From Rhodopirellula islandica (GTDB lineage Bacteria; Planctomycetota; Planctomycetia; Pirellulales; Pirellulaceae), in assembly GCF_001027925.1 (NCBI RefSeq), contig NZ_LECT01000031.1:1-64000 (forward strand): DNA of 64,000 nt. Direction: 5' to 3'. The notes under the pieces are model-generated. The model was not told the origin of the DNA and did no database searches. It saw only the letters and a program-made list of their open reading frames with translations. Positions within the stretch are counted from its first letter, which is position 1. Every line of letters begins with the position of its first letter. Position numbers and translations under genes: made by a program. Positions 14,339-24,267 of this stretch are shown here, in pieces.

Positions 14339-15787
14339 ATGCGAACGCATTCGATTTTGATCGCGGCCCTCTTGTGCGCTGTTTTTCAAGCCAACTCGCA
14401 CGGCTTCGGGGCCGATCAGTCCAACGATGACCATCCCAACGTTGTGTGGATCATTGCCGATGATTTGGGGCCTGAACTGGCCTGTTACGGCTATCCCGAT
14501 GTGGCGACGCCCCATCTGGACCGTTTGGCAGGGCAAGGTCGTCGGTTTGCCAACGCATTCAGCACCGCCCCGGTGTGTTCTTCGTCGCGATCAGCGTTTC
14601 AAACGGGCCGGTACCAGACATCAATCGGGTGCTATCACCATCTGACGCGGGACAAGAAGGAACTGCAAGTTCCAACGGTAATCGATTGGATGAGAGACGC
14701 GGGGTACTTCATTTCGCATGGCAATGGGGAAGTCGGGAATCGCAAAGCCAACAAGTACGGCGTCAACTATTTGTACGACAAGAAGACCCACTTCGACGCT
14801 TACGATTGGTCAGAGCGAAGCCCGGGGCAGCCATTCTTTGCCCAGGTTCATCTTCATGAACCACACCGCCCGTTTGTGGAGAGTGACCGCAAGCGGCCAA
14901 TCGCTGCGATTCCGCCGTACTACCCCGATCATCCGATCACGCGAGCCGATTGGTCCAACTACTTGGCCACGATCGAGGTGATGGACCAAAAGGTGGGGCA
15001 GGTGCTCGATCGATTGGACGCCGAAGGTTTGAGCGAGAACACACTGGTGATCTTCTTTGGCGATCATGGTCGGCCGCATGTTCGTGGCAAACAGTGGTTG
15101 TACGACGGCGGGCTGCACACGCCCTTGATCGTTCGTTGGCCCGCCAAACTTGCGGGGGCTTCCGTTGAAACCGGCATGGCGAGTTTGTTGGATCTCGCAC
15201 CAACGACGTTGCAGGCCGCGGGAATCAGCGTGCCTGAGTTGCCCGGGAAGAGTTTGCTGCAAGAGGACTGGAAGGGGCATGAACAACTTTTTGCCGCTCG
15301 CGATCGTTGCGGGGACGCTCCCGATCGAATCCGCAGCGTTCGGACGGAACGATACAAATACATTCGCAACTTCCATCCTGACAAACCATACCTGCAACTG
15401 AGCAGCTACAAGAAGCTGTCCTATCCGGTTGAGACGTTGATGAAGGTTCTGCACGCCGAGGGACGTTGGGATTCGCTGATGATGGCGGAGACTCGACCGG
15501 AGGAAGAACTTTACGACCTGAAGGCCGATCCATTTGAAATGAACAATTTGGCCGTTTCACAAGGCCATAGCGAAACGTTGATGCAACTACGTGGCGAATT
15601 GGATTCTTGGATCGAGCGGACTGGCGACCAGGGCGGCGTCGACGAGAGCTTGAGCGTCGACATGGATGCGCTGATGGCTGAAAAGCGGGAGTGGTACGAA
15701 CGCACCATGAAACGACGAGGCCTCGACCCCGCCATTTCTGATCAGGAGTATCTGATTTGGTGGGCGACTGAATTGGGAGTTGAATGA
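14339..15787 (+). CDS. Secreted sulfatase (heparan N-sulfatase-like), 482 aa
   Basis: A type I sulfatase that removes sulfate from glycans or small esters outside the cytoplasm. The ATG at 14339 opens a signal peptide (MRTHSILIAALLCAVFQANS). The metal-binding start is VVWIIADDLGPE (D41, D42). C80 in PVCSSSRSAFQTGRY is the residue expected to become formylglycine; the third position is Ser rather than the more usual Pro or Ala. Later DHGRPHVRGKQWLYDGG completes the metal and sulfate site. The following cytochrome and beta-propeller genes appear to be in the same operon. Confidence 0.92.
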   Translation: MRTHSILIAALLCAVFQANSHGFGADQSNDDHPNVVWIIADDLGPELACYGYPDVATPHLDRLAGQGRRFANAFSTAPVCSSSRSAFQTGRYQTSIGCYHHLTRDKKELQVPTVIDWMRDAGYFISHGNGEVGNRKANKYGVNYLYDKKTHFDAYDWSERSPGQPFFAQVHLHEPHRPFVESDRKRPIAAIPPYYPDHPITRADWSNYLATIEVMDQKVGQVLDRLDAEGLSENTLVIFFGDHGRPHVRGKQWLYDGGLHTPLIVRWPAKLAGASVETGMASLLDLAPTTLQAAGISVPELPGKSLLQEDWKGHEQLFAARDRCGDAPDRIRSVRTERYKYIRNFHPDKPYLQLSSYKKLSYPVETLMKVLHAEGRWDSLMMAETRPEEELYDLKADPFEMNNLAVSQGHSETLMQLRGELDSWIERTGDQGGVDESLSVDMDALMAEKREWYERTMKRRGLDPAISDQEYLIWWATELGVE

Positions 15788-15827
15788 GTTGTTATCGGTT
15801 TTGAAAGTACGAGACGAGTTTTGCAGC

Positions 15828-18287
15828 ATGAGACGAATGAACCATTTGGCTGGACGAAGATGGCGTTGCGTCTTCATGGTGTTGGCGTTGTGCTGCGCCT
15901 CGATTTCCAACGCCGAGGAGATCGTTCCAGCCGACATGCATCCGTTTGTGATCGGTGTGGAGCGTCTTGGTCGGTTTGGTGAGATCGATCCAGTTTCAAA
16001 TTCACGGTTGCTTGTCACGGAGTTGAGCTGCACTGCCTGTCACCGCTCGGATCGCACTGATTTGTCGCCGAAAGGGGGTCCGAAATTGAGTGCCGCGGGT
16101 TCCCGGTTGAGCATGTCTTGGGTCAAAGAGTTTTTGCAGTCGCCTCATCAAACCAAACCCGGCACCACGATGCCTGATGTGTTGGCGGCTTTGAATGAAC
16201 CTGAACGAGAAGAGGCGATCAAGGCTCTGGTTGCGTTCATCGGATCGCTGCAAGAACCATTTCCTCTGTTGAAAGCGGGTGGCGCCAATCCGTTGGAGGA
16301 TGAGTTTTGGAACAAAGGCGATGCTGTTCGAGGCGGGAAGCTGTATCACGAAGTGGGGTGCGTCGCATGCCACGAGACGGATCCTGAGCATCAGGTGAAC
16401 TCCGCACCGATATCCGCAGTCGACCGTTTGTTGGACGAACTGGATCCGGAAGAACTGGAGGACATGGGATTGGCAGCGGCTGCACGGAAGGTGCCTTCGG
16501 TCCCGCACGCGGAACTGGCGAAGAAGTACAGCCGTCAATCACTGACCCACTTTTTGCACGATCCCGAACACGTTCGTCCTTCGGGTCGAATGCCAAGTTT
16601 GAAGTTGACGCCGAATGAAGCCGCCGACATCGCGGAATATTTGTTTGAGAAGGAAGGTGCCGATGGGGACTCAGCGCAGCCAGAGATCGTTTCACCGGGG
16701 CCGTCCCACGAACCATTGGTGGCTCGTGGGAAACAGTGGTTTGTGCAGCTCGAATGTGCGAATTGCCATGACACGGGATCGGCCGAGGAATCCAAATTTG
16801 CGACCGACTGGGATCAGCTTTCTTTTGATTCGGCCGAGGCCTGTTGGAAGTCCGAACGTCAGTCATCTGTCCGCTTCCATTTGGACGATTTTCAGAAGGC
16901 AACGCTTGCCAAGGGAATCCTGAACGCCTCGTTCGCGAATGATGAAACAGCGAATGACCCGCAGCAATTGATTCAGCAGAGTTTCCTGGAACTGAACTGT
17001 TACGCTTGCCATGAGCGGGACGAACTCGGTGGTGTGGGCCGCTATCGAAAGGCCCACTTTGAATCGACTGGACTGGCGGACCTGGGCGATGAAGGTCGCC
17101 TGCCGCCGGCATTGACGGGGGTGGGAGCCAAGCTCCACTCCGCGTGGATGCGGAAGGTCTTGGAGGGGCATCCATCAACTCGCCTGCGTCCGCACATGAC
17201 CATTCGCATGCCGAGGTTCCCCAAATCAAGGGTGGATCCGCTGGTCAAGGCGTTGGAAACCGCCGATCAGGGATCACCGCTGTCAGATGCCGACGTGTTC
17301 CCCGATCATCTGCCATTGGCAGAGACGGGAATGCGTCTGACACAAGTCGGCTGCATCCAGTGCCATGTGTTTGATGGTCAAGCCCTTGCGGGGGTGGTTG
17401 GCATCGATTTGGGTAGCGTGACAAATCGAATCCGCCCGAGTTGGTTTCGAGAGTTTTTGTTGGATCCTGGTGGGCGAAAACGGGGGACTCGCATGCCATC
17501 GTTTTTTCCGGATGGAAAGAGCCAGTCACCGGATGTTCTGGATGGAGACGCTGAAAAGCAGATTGCTGCGTTGTGGTCTTACCTCAAGCATTCGGATCGA
17601 GTTGGCGTTCCACCCAAAATTGCAGAAGCGTTGGCGGCGAACTACGAGTTGAAACCAAACGAAAAGCCGTTGCTGTTGAGGACGTTCATGCAGGGTGTGG
17701 GAACTCACGCGATCGCCGTTGGTTTCCCGGAGGGCGTCCACTTCGCTTTCGACGCAGAAACACCGCGGCTGGCGCTGGCGTGGAAGGAGGACTTTGTGGA
17801 TGCTCGAAGCACCTGGTTCGAACGCTTCTCGCCCCCCATCGATCCGCTCGGCAAGGATTCGATCGCCATCGCTTCCGAAATGGAGTTTCGATTGTCACAT
17901 GAACGCGAACCAATGGATTCCGAAACGCCGCCCCTGCAGTTCCTTGGTTTTCGATTTGATGCGAAACGCGTTCCAACGTTTCGATACCGCTTGGGCGATG
18001 CTGTCATTCTGGATCGTTGCGAAGCGACCAGGGAAGGAGCGTTGCGGCGAACAATTGAATTGGAAGAGAACGGATCAGAGAACATGGGGCGACTGCAGTT
18101 CCGTGCTTTGAAAGACACGTCGATTCAAGCCGTTGATTCGCAAACCATCCAAGGCTCTTCCGGACTGAAAGTGAGTTGGTCGATGTACCGGTCTGAGTCG
18201 CAGCGTGTGACACGTGTCGAGTCAAACGATGAGGTTTGGCTTGATTTGAATCCGAATCAGACGTTGGAGGTTGTCTACCAATGGTGA
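15828..18287 (+). CDS. Periplasmic pentaheme cytochrome c protein, 819 aa
   Basis: Probable periplasmic electron carrier. The ATG at 15828 precedes a signal peptide (RRWRCVFMVLALCCASISNA); the open frame extends up to the sulfatase end, but those residues lack sense. Five CxxCH heme motifs are visible: CTACH (68-72), CVACH (178-182), CANCH (310-314), CYACH (391-395) and CIQCH (509-513). The C-terminal third has no heme and looks beta-rich. Its last bases overlap the next gene by 7 bp. The context suggests it accepts electrons from the neighbouring beta-propeller protein; that is inference. Confidence 0.88.
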   Translation: MRRMNHLAGRRWRCVFMVLALCCASISNAEEIVPADMHPFVIGVERLGRFGEIDPVSNSRLLVTELSCTACHRSDRTDLSPKGGPKLSAAGSRLSMSWVKEFLQSPHQTKPGTTMPDVLAALNEPEREEAIKALVAFIGSLQEPFPLLKAGGANPLEDEFWNKGDAVRGGKLYHEVGCVACHETDPEHQVNSAPISAVDRLLDELDPEELEDMGLAAAARKVPSVPHAELAKKYSRQSLTHFLHDPEHVRPSGRMPSLKLTPNEAADIAEYLFEKEGADGDSAQPEIVSPGPSHEPLVARGKQWFVQLECANCHDTGSAEESKFATDWDQLSFDSAEACWKSERQSSVRFHLDDFQKATLAKGILNASFANDETANDPQQLIQQSFLELNCYACHERDELGGVGRYRKAHFESTGLADLGDEGRLPPALTGVGAKLHSAWMRKVLEGHPSTRLRPHMTIRMPRFPKSRVDPLVKALETADQGSPLSDADVFPDHLPLAETGMRLTQVGCIQCHVFDGQALAGVVGIDLGSVTNRIRPSWFREFLLDPGGRKRGTRMPSFFPDGKSQSPDVLDGDAEKQIAALWSYLKHSDRVGVPPKIAEALAANYELKPNEKPLLLRTFMQGVGTHAIAVGFPEGVHFAFDAETPRLALAWKEDFVDARSTWFERFSPPIDPLGKDSIAIASEMEFRLSHEREPMDSETPPLQFLGFRFDAKRVPTFRYRLGDAVILDRCEATREGALRRTIELEENGSENMGRLQFRALKDTSIQAVDSQTIQGSSGLKVSWSMYRSESQRVTRVESNDEVWLDLNPNQTLEVVYQW

Positions 18288-19882
18288 ATCAAAGCATGTG
18301 GCGAACACTTCGGATGCCATTCGTCCGCTGTCTAATTGGAATGGTGGCGTTGGCTTTGGCAGTCGGCTCGGCGTGGGCGGATGAAGAGCAGGATTATTAC
18401 CGCATCATTTCGATTGCAACGCCTGACTCGCAAACCGATTCTCGCGACCCGAACTGGAAGCCATCTGACGAGGGGATCGCTTTGGAGGTCAGCGGAATTG
18501 CGGTTCTCAGTCCCTCACGCGTGGCCGTTGCGATTCGGAAGGGCGAGGTTTGGTTGCTCGATGGAGTCGATCAGGTCACCGGCGAGGGGGAGGAGTCCGG
18601 CGTGGTTACCTATCAGCGTTTCGCCAGCGCGTTGCACGAACCGCTGGGGTTGCTGCAACAGGATGACTCATTGATCACCGTTCAGCGGACGGAGATGACT
18701 CGACTGCGTGACACTGACGGTGACGATGTCGCCGACGTATACGACACACTCGCGTCGGGATGGGGCGTCTCGGGCCACTACCACGAGTACGCTTACGGGC
18801 CCAAGTTGGATGGCGACGGCAACCTCTGGATGACCTTGAACATCGGCATGGGGTTGAAGGGCGAACAGCTTCAGAAGATCGTTCCGGATGCGCCGTTGGG
18901 GTACCGGCAGGCAGCTTGGCGAGGTTGGGGAATGAAGTTGGATTCCAGCGGAGAGTTGAACCCGGTTTGTGCTGGGATGCGTTCGCCGTCTGGTTTGGGA
19001 GCCAACGCCGACGGGGACATGTTCTACACGGATCAGCAAGGCAATTGGGTTGCCACGAACTCGCTGCATCACATGCGTCCGGGCGCGTTCTCGCATCACC
19101 CTGAATCACTCGCGTCCATGGAATTGAGGGGATCAACCATTCACGACGTTGAGGAAGTGCCCAATGGACTGGCGTACCCCGAAGCGTTGAAACGATTCCC
19201 GCAGATGCAACCGCCAGCGGTTTGGTTCCCGTACAAGAAGGCCGGGCAGTCTGCGACAGACATTCTGTTGGATCAAAGCGGAGGCAAGTTTGGCCCATTT
19301 GAGAACCAGTTGTTCGTCGGTGAATTCACGCAAGCGTCGATGCATCGCGTGTTCTTGGAAAAGGTCAACGGCGAATATCAAGGCGCGTGTTTTCCCTTTC
19401 GTCGCGGGTTTGCTTCCGCGGTGTTGCGGATGGCACAGGCGGAAGATGGAAGCGTCTACGTGGGACTGACCAATCGCGGATGGAGCAGCCTGGGGACGTC
19501 GTCCTATGGATTGCAGCGTTTGGAGTGGACCGGCAAGACTCCCTTTGAAATCCAAGAGATGCGAGCCAAGCCGGATGGATTCGAGTTGGTCTTCACACGT
19601 CAGGTGGATGTCGAGTCCGCATCGGACGTCGGTTCATATCAACTGGCCAGTCACACGTACCTGTATCAGTCCAGCTACGGCAGCGACGAAGTCTTGAAGC
19701 AAGATCTGAAAATTCGAGAAGCGATTGTTTCAGAAGACCGTCTGCGAGTTCGTCTGAAGGTGGACGGCTTGCGGGAACTGTTTGTGCATGAGTTGGACGC
19801 GGGCGGAGTGAAGGATGAAAACGGCCAACCACTGCTGCATCGCAAAGCGTTCTACACGCTGAACAACATCCCGCAGGAATGA
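18281..19882 (+). CDS. Exported PVC-type beta-propeller (dehydrogenase-like) protein, 533 aa
   Basis: Secreted protein related to the glucose/sorbosone-dehydrogenase-like propellers common in planctomycetes. The signal peptide is LIGMVALALAVGSAWADEE. Propeller blades show repeated features such as LRDTDGDDVADVY, GPKLDGDGNLWMTLN and MRSPSGLGANADGDMFYTDQ. No heme motif occurs in this protein, while its overlapping partner has five, so the pair could act as split dehydrogenase and cytochrome. The substrate is unknown; linkage to the sulfatase suggests sulfated carbohydrate use. Confidence 0.85.
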   Translation: MVNQSMWRTLRMPFVRCLIGMVALALAVGSAWADEEQDYYRIISIATPDSQTDSRDPNWKPSDEGIALEVSGIAVLSPSRVAVAIRKGEVWLLDGVDQVTGEGEESGVVTYQRFASALHEPLGLLQQDDSLITVQRTEMTRLRDTDGDDVADVYDTLASGWGVSGHYHEYAYGPKLDGDGNLWMTLNIGMGLKGEQLQKIVPDAPLGYRQAAWRGWGMKLDSSGELNPVCAGMRSPSGLGANADGDMFYTDQQGNWVATNSLHHMRPGAFSHHPESLASMELRGSTIHDVEEVPNGLAYPEALKRFPQMQPPAVWFPYKKAGQSATDILLDQSGGKFGPFENQLFVGEFTQASMHRVFLEKVNGEYQGACFPFRRGFASAVLRMAQAEDGSVYVGLTNRGWSSLGTSSYGLQRLEWTGKTPFEIQEMRAKPDGFELVFTRQVDVESASDVGSYQLASHTYLYQSSYGSDEVLKQDLKIREAIVSEDRLRVRLKVDGLRELFVHELDAGGVKDENGQPLLHRKAFYTLNNIPQE

Positions 19883-19892
19883 GGGGGTGGAC

Positions 19893-22037
19893 TCAAACGA
19901 GTTGCCAGTAGGCGATGCCGAAACCATTGTCGTTCTGTGCCAAGGTTCGGAGTTCGCCGTCGGAATCGAATTTTCCCTCTTTCAGTGAATAGGGCTGCAG
20001 GCTTCCGATTTCATCCGGGTTGTAGGCCGAGATCCCATCGGCACTGAATGACGAGTCCAGTTGACCGTCCGGCGTCAGCCGAGCAACTCCGTTGAAGTAA
20101 TGAACCAGATAACGGCCCAAGCCATCGACGCTGAAGGTCCCGCCAGTGTTATCGAACAACAGCGATCCATCGGTCACGATGGAACTTGGCAGAATGATCC
20201 GACCGCCGTCACCAAAACTTGGGTCGATTTGACCATCGATCGTGAACCGAAGCAGTGCCTGAGTCCCCAGGACGGTGAGCCTTCCTTCATCGTCCAGCAC
20301 CAAGCGTTCAAACCGCTCGCTGTAGGACGAAAATTCAGAAAACTGTTGGTAGGGAATGCTTGCGAAGCCTTCGTCGCCAAACCAGGTTCCCGTGCTGCCG
20401 TCTTCGTTCAATTGAATCAGCCACCCGGCACTCGCGTTCGCACTGGATGGGATTCCCCACAAGACCAGCATCGAATCGTCAGGACGCGTGAGGATCTGCG
20501 ATTGCCCCGCGTAAAAGTCAGGTTCCTGCGGCAACGGGATGTCGGATGCACCGTTGGTTCCGAAACTGTTGTCGGCTGTCCCGTCCGCGTTGTAGCGTGA
20601 GATCGTCACGGCATTGCTAACCAGGATGCGGTCTTGGGAGTCGATTGTCATTGAGGAAGCGGTCGTGATGCCTCCCAATGACACTGGCACGAATCCACCG
20701 TCGCCGAACGACGAATCCAACTGTCCATCCGATGTCAACCGAACCAATACATTGGAATAGCTGCGGAAGTATCCGTTGTAGTGGAATGCCTGAAGACGGA
20801 CGAGCAGCCGATCCTGTGAGTCGACCTCGAGGTCCATCAAAGACAATTGTGAAGATTCCAGCGAGTCATCATCGAGGAATTCGATTGTGGCTTGAATCAG
20901 TTCGACAGGTTCGCCGCGATGGAACGAAGTCAGCACCGATCCGTTTTCGTCGAACAGTTGAACTTGGATGATCTTTTGATACTCGCCTGATTCTGTCCAA
21001 AACGATTCGCTCCATCCAACCGCGGATAGATCCGAAGAGGTGATCTCGTGTTCAACATCAAAAGGAAGATTGGGGGTAACGATGGAAACGCCTGCCTCGG
21101 CGATCGAGTCGTCCAACGTGTATCGTTCGCTCGCAAAAACGCTTGCATCGAACTGAAAATGCCCACGTCCTTCGAGACGCTCGGTTTGCCAATTGCCCGA
21201 GGTGAGTGCACCGTCTCGATAAACGCCTTGGGCGAAGGTCGTTGGGGCTTCGGTTTGATGAACCACCCCATCGATCTCGATCCGATCGACGACCAGGTTG
21301 TAATCGATGCCTTGATCGGGGCGGTACAAGTCGTTGATGAATTCCACCCGTACCGAACTCGGTTTCAAATCGGTGTCGAGATAGAACGTATAGGCCGTCA
21401 TTTCGGTGGTCAGACTGATTTGGTCAGCACGGAACGAACCCGCCAAAACGTTCATCTTTTCGCCGCCTTGATCACCCCGAGCGTAGACGATGAGTTCGGA
21501 TCCGGTGGGCGTGCCGTACTGGAGGTAGCCGTTTGCGTTCAAGACGCTGCCGCGTCCTAGGCCGGAGGCAACGCCGTCTTCGGGAAGCCAAGTTCCCGTT
21601 GAGAAAACGTCCGCCGCGTTGCTGTCGAGAACTTGATCGCCAACCGTCACCGATCCAAGTTGGACATTTCGATCGATTCCCTGGTCTGGGTCATACAAGT
21701 CGTTCACAAAATGAATTCGCAACAGGCTCGGATCAATCGAGATGTAGTCCACATTGATCTGATAGGTCTCCCATTGGTCGCTGACGCGGAAGCTCGAGAT
21801 CGTTTCGTCGTTGTAGAGCACTTCCAGGATCTCTTGTCCTGTGTCTCCAATCGCCTGCACCTGGATTCCCGGTGCGTCCAAAGCAAAACTGACTTCCTGT
21901 CCCGTGTCACCGGCCAACAGCAACCGCGGCTCCAACTCATCAACCGACCAATTCGGGAGCGATCTTCGCGAACGTTTCGACGTGAATCCAGAGGAGCGGC
22001 GGTGCGAGAGACGGTTCACCCAAGTGCGAAGATTCAT
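19893..22037 (-). CDS. LEPR-XLL secreted protein with carbohydrate-binding-like and delta-60 repeats, 714 aa
   Basis: The N-terminus has a basic stretch, then DELEPRLLLAGD at about residues 33-44, the LEPR-XLL motif found in large exported planctomycete proteins. Two similar domains follow (about 48-160 and 175-295), each with IHFVNDLYDPDQGIDRN-type text and VYARGDQGGEKMNVLAGS. They resemble the CBM36/60 calcium-dependent xylan-binding fold. From about 400 onward are delta-60-type repeats (DGQLDSSFGDGGF, DGTADNSFGTNG, DGQIDPSFGDGGR, DGQLDSSFSADG), likely a beta-propeller. A surface or secreted polysaccharide-binding role is inferred. It is convergent with the propeller gene. Confidence 0.85.
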   Translation of the reverse strand: MNLRTWVNRLSHRRSSGFTSKRSRRSLPNWSVDELEPRLLLAGDTGQEVSFALDAPGIQVQAIGDTGQEILEVLYNDETISSFRVSDQWETYQINVDYISIDPSLLRIHFVNDLYDPDQGIDRNVQLGSVTVGDQVLDSNAADVFSTGTWLPEDGVASGLGRGSVLNANGYLQYGTPTGSELIVYARGDQGGEKMNVLAGSFRADQISLTTEMTAYTFYLDTDLKPSSVRVEFINDLYRPDQGIDYNLVVDRIEIDGVVHQTEAPTTFAQGVYRDGALTSGNWQTERLEGRGHFQFDASVFASERYTLDDSIAEAGVSIVTPNLPFDVEHEITSSDLSAVGWSESFWTESGEYQKIIQVQLFDENGSVLTSFHRGEPVELIQATIEFLDDDSLESSQLSLMDLEVDSQDRLLVRLQAFHYNGYFRSYSNVLVRLTSDGQLDSSFGDGGFVPVSLGGITTASSMTIDSQDRILVSNAVTISRYNADGTADNSFGTNGASDIPLPQEPDFYAGQSQILTRPDDSMLVLWGIPSSANASAGWLIQLNEDGSTGTWFGDEGFASIPYQQFSEFSSYSERFERLVLDDEGRLTVLGTQALLRFTIDGQIDPSFGDGGRIILPSSIVTDGSLLFDNTGGTFSVDGLGRYLVHYFNGVARLTPDGQLDSSFSADGISAYNPDEIGSLQPYSLKEGKFDSDGELRTLAQNDNGFGIAYWQLV

Positions 22038-22630
22038 GAGATTGGTGGATCATGGAGACAAGGCAATTTGCAGCAATGGTCAACAGTATAGGCATTTGGA
22101 AGTGAGGAGGGAGAATCCCCCGGGATATCTGGGGGGAGAGTGAACTCAGCGGTCGAGTGAATGAACCCGCCACCGGGTGGCGAAAGGAGAGAGAGATTCG
22201 CCAGAGTCGGTTGAGGGAAACGGAGTTGGGTGAAACGACCGCGACGTTGCGGCATGACAGGCCGCCAATACTAAATCTCGAGAGTGGACGCATGCGATTC
22301 GATAGCCCCCGTTGCACGATCGGCTGTGCCTTGTCATTCAGTCCGTCGAGGAACAAAATGGAAGATTCGAGGCGACTTGTTTCGGAAGAGAGCCATTTCA
22401 ATTCATCGTCGACGAGATCGAGTAGACTGTGCGTTGAGGGGCTGAGTTGACGAACCAGCCCGCCCTTCCTCACACAGTGAAAAGATTTTTGGCCCGAGCC
22501 TTGATGCGTTCTCGCATTGCCTTGTTGCCAACCCACCCCTTTCCGCCAACCCGTTTGGCCCCGCCACCTGCCTGATTTCAATGCTTCGTGATCGTAGCAT
22601 TGGTAAGCAAGAATGATTGGGTATCACCTT
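22038..22630. other. Noncoding stretch upstream of the LEPR-XLL gene
   Basis: Frames here have no recognisable protein character. The region just before 22037 presumably holds the promoter of the LEPR-XLL gene, but no clear promoter motif is seen. Confidence 0.5.
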
Positions 22631-22724
22631 GTGAGCCGTTTGGGCGTTAGCCCCGGTTTTGCGTGGGAACCGTGGCGAACGCCAAACGGCTCACATACCC
22701 GATGACACCTGCGTACCTGCTTAG
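22631..22724. repeat. Dispersed REP/BIME element, copy 2
   Basis: The hairpin GTGAGCCGTTTGGGCG (22631) to CGCCAAACGGCTCAC (about 22694), then ATACCCGATGACACCTG. It is the reverse complement of the element at 13939-14031 over nearly its whole length, including the flanking ACACCTGCxTACCTGCTTA. Confidence 0.87.
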
Positions 22725-22862
22725 ACGTCCAGCCATGCTGAGACGATTGGGCATCCCGATTGACGTGAGAAATCCGATTGCCACCGCGGTTGATCCGCTG
22801 ACCGGCAATCAATGGGGATCTCGTACCGACTGGTTTTCGCTCCGCGTTGGTGAACGAACCGC

Positions 22863-24200
22863 ATGCTACAAAAATCCAAGACGAATGAATCGATGTCGCA
22901 AAAGTTTCTGATCACAGTCCTGTCTGTCTCCACCACAACCTTTCTCCTTGGCGGACTGGCCAGCTACTGGGTTGGGGGGCAACTCTCACCTGCCGTTGAT
23001 TCCGCACCCGAATCCGCGCCGGCGAACCCGGCGGCAAACCGAGGCGGCCCGCAGGCTCAACTCGTTCGCGTCGACTCGATCGAGCGGGAGGAGTTCACCC
23101 CTGTCCGCACGCTGGTCGGTGATTTGATCGCTGTCCGTCGCGCCACCATCGCCACCGAGGTCGCGGGCAAGATCATCGAATTGCCGGTGGATGAAGGCAG
23201 TGCCGTGATCGCTGGCAAAACCCGCTTGGCGCGTGTCGACGACACTTGGACCAAATTGGAAGAGGACAAGATTGCGACGCAAATCGCCGAGCAACAGGCG
23301 ACGTTGGAATTCGAGCGTGCCGATTTGAGTCGCTACGAAGACATGCTCAAACACAACGCGGTCTCTCTCAGCGAAACCGAGCAAAAGCGATCGCTGATCG
23401 AAGGTCTGGAAGCGGGGCTTGCCCAGCACAAAGTGATGCTTCGGGAAGCCAATGAGCGGGATTCGCGTCTGGAGATCTTTGCTCCCTTTGACGGAAGCGT
23501 CGTCGCAAAGCTGGCCGAGGTCGGCGAGTACCTGCCCATCGGCAGCCCGATTGTTGAAATCGTCTCCAGTGGTCGGATCGACGCTCGTATCATGGTTCCC
23601 GAGGAATCGCTGGCGTTGATCCGCGTGGGCGACACACTGGACCTGCTGATCGATAGCCTGGGCATCGAACTTCAAGGCGAAGTGGCATCGATCAATGCAC
23701 AAGGTTCCGTTGGCAGCCGAACGTTTCCCGTTCGAATTGCGATGGACGATCAGGACGGCATCCTGTTGCCTGGCATGGGAGTCAGTGCTTTTGTCCCGAT
23801 CAAACGAGAGTCAACCGAACTGCTGGTTCCCCGTGACGCGGTTCTTAGAAAGCCAGATGAATCGACGATTTGGATTCTTGAGCGGGGCGACTCGATCGCT
23901 GGCGATTCCACTGCGGCAACCAGTGGGAAGCCAGATGCGCCGGAATCGAGCGGGCCAGCCAATTGGACCGCTCATCCCGTCCCAGTTCGTGTGCTCTCGC
24001 ATACGCGAGATTCGTACGCCATCTCCCCGGTCCGAAAAGTCGATCGACCGCGATTGGAGCCGGGGGTGCAAGTCGTGACCGAAGGATTGGAACGACTTGT
24101 TCCAGGTGCTCGCGTCAAAGTGGATCCAGACACCTCCGAACTCGCCGCTGTCCCTGGGACCTACCGCACGGGCCAACAACTGAGTGACCGTGATCGATAG
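22863..24200 (+). CDS. RND efflux periplasmic adaptor subunit (HlyD/MFP family), 445 aa
   Basis: The adaptor connects the inner-membrane RND pump with an outer-membrane channel. An N-terminal membrane anchor (FLITVLSVSTTTFLLGGLAS) comes first. The lipoyl half-motifs follow (TIATEVAGKIIELPVDEGSA and LEIFAPFDGSVVAKLAEVGE) around a coiled-coil hairpin at about 150-205. A beta-barrel domain begins near RIDARIMVPEESLALIRVGD. Length is normal. The start is ATG 22863; an ATG ten codons later would also fit. The pump gene follows after 67 bp, so they form an operon; no outer-membrane factor gene is adjacent. Confidence 0.92.
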   Translation: MLQKSKTNESMSQKFLITVLSVSTTTFLLGGLASYWVGGQLSPAVDSAPESAPANPAANRGGPQAQLVRVDSIEREEFTPVRTLVGDLIAVRRATIATEVAGKIIELPVDEGSAVIAGKTRLARVDDTWTKLEEDKIATQIAEQQATLEFERADLSRYEDMLKHNAVSLSETEQKRSLIEGLEAGLAQHKVMLREANERDSRLEIFAPFDGSVVAKLAEVGEYLPIGSPIVEIVSSGRIDARIMVPEESLALIRVGDTLDLLIDSLGIELQGEVASINAQGSVGSRTFPVRIAMDDQDGILLPGMGVSAFVPIKRESTELLVPRDAVLRKPDESTIWILERGDSIAGDSTAATSGKPDAPESSGPANWTAHPVPVRVLSHTRDSYAISPVRKVDRPRLEPGVQVVTEGLERLVPGARVKVDPDTSELAAVPGTYRTGQQLSDRDR

Positions 24201-24267
24201 CAGAAAGATGACCGACACACGCCGCGGACAAAACCATTTCTGAACGACATCAAGACGCACTGCCATC

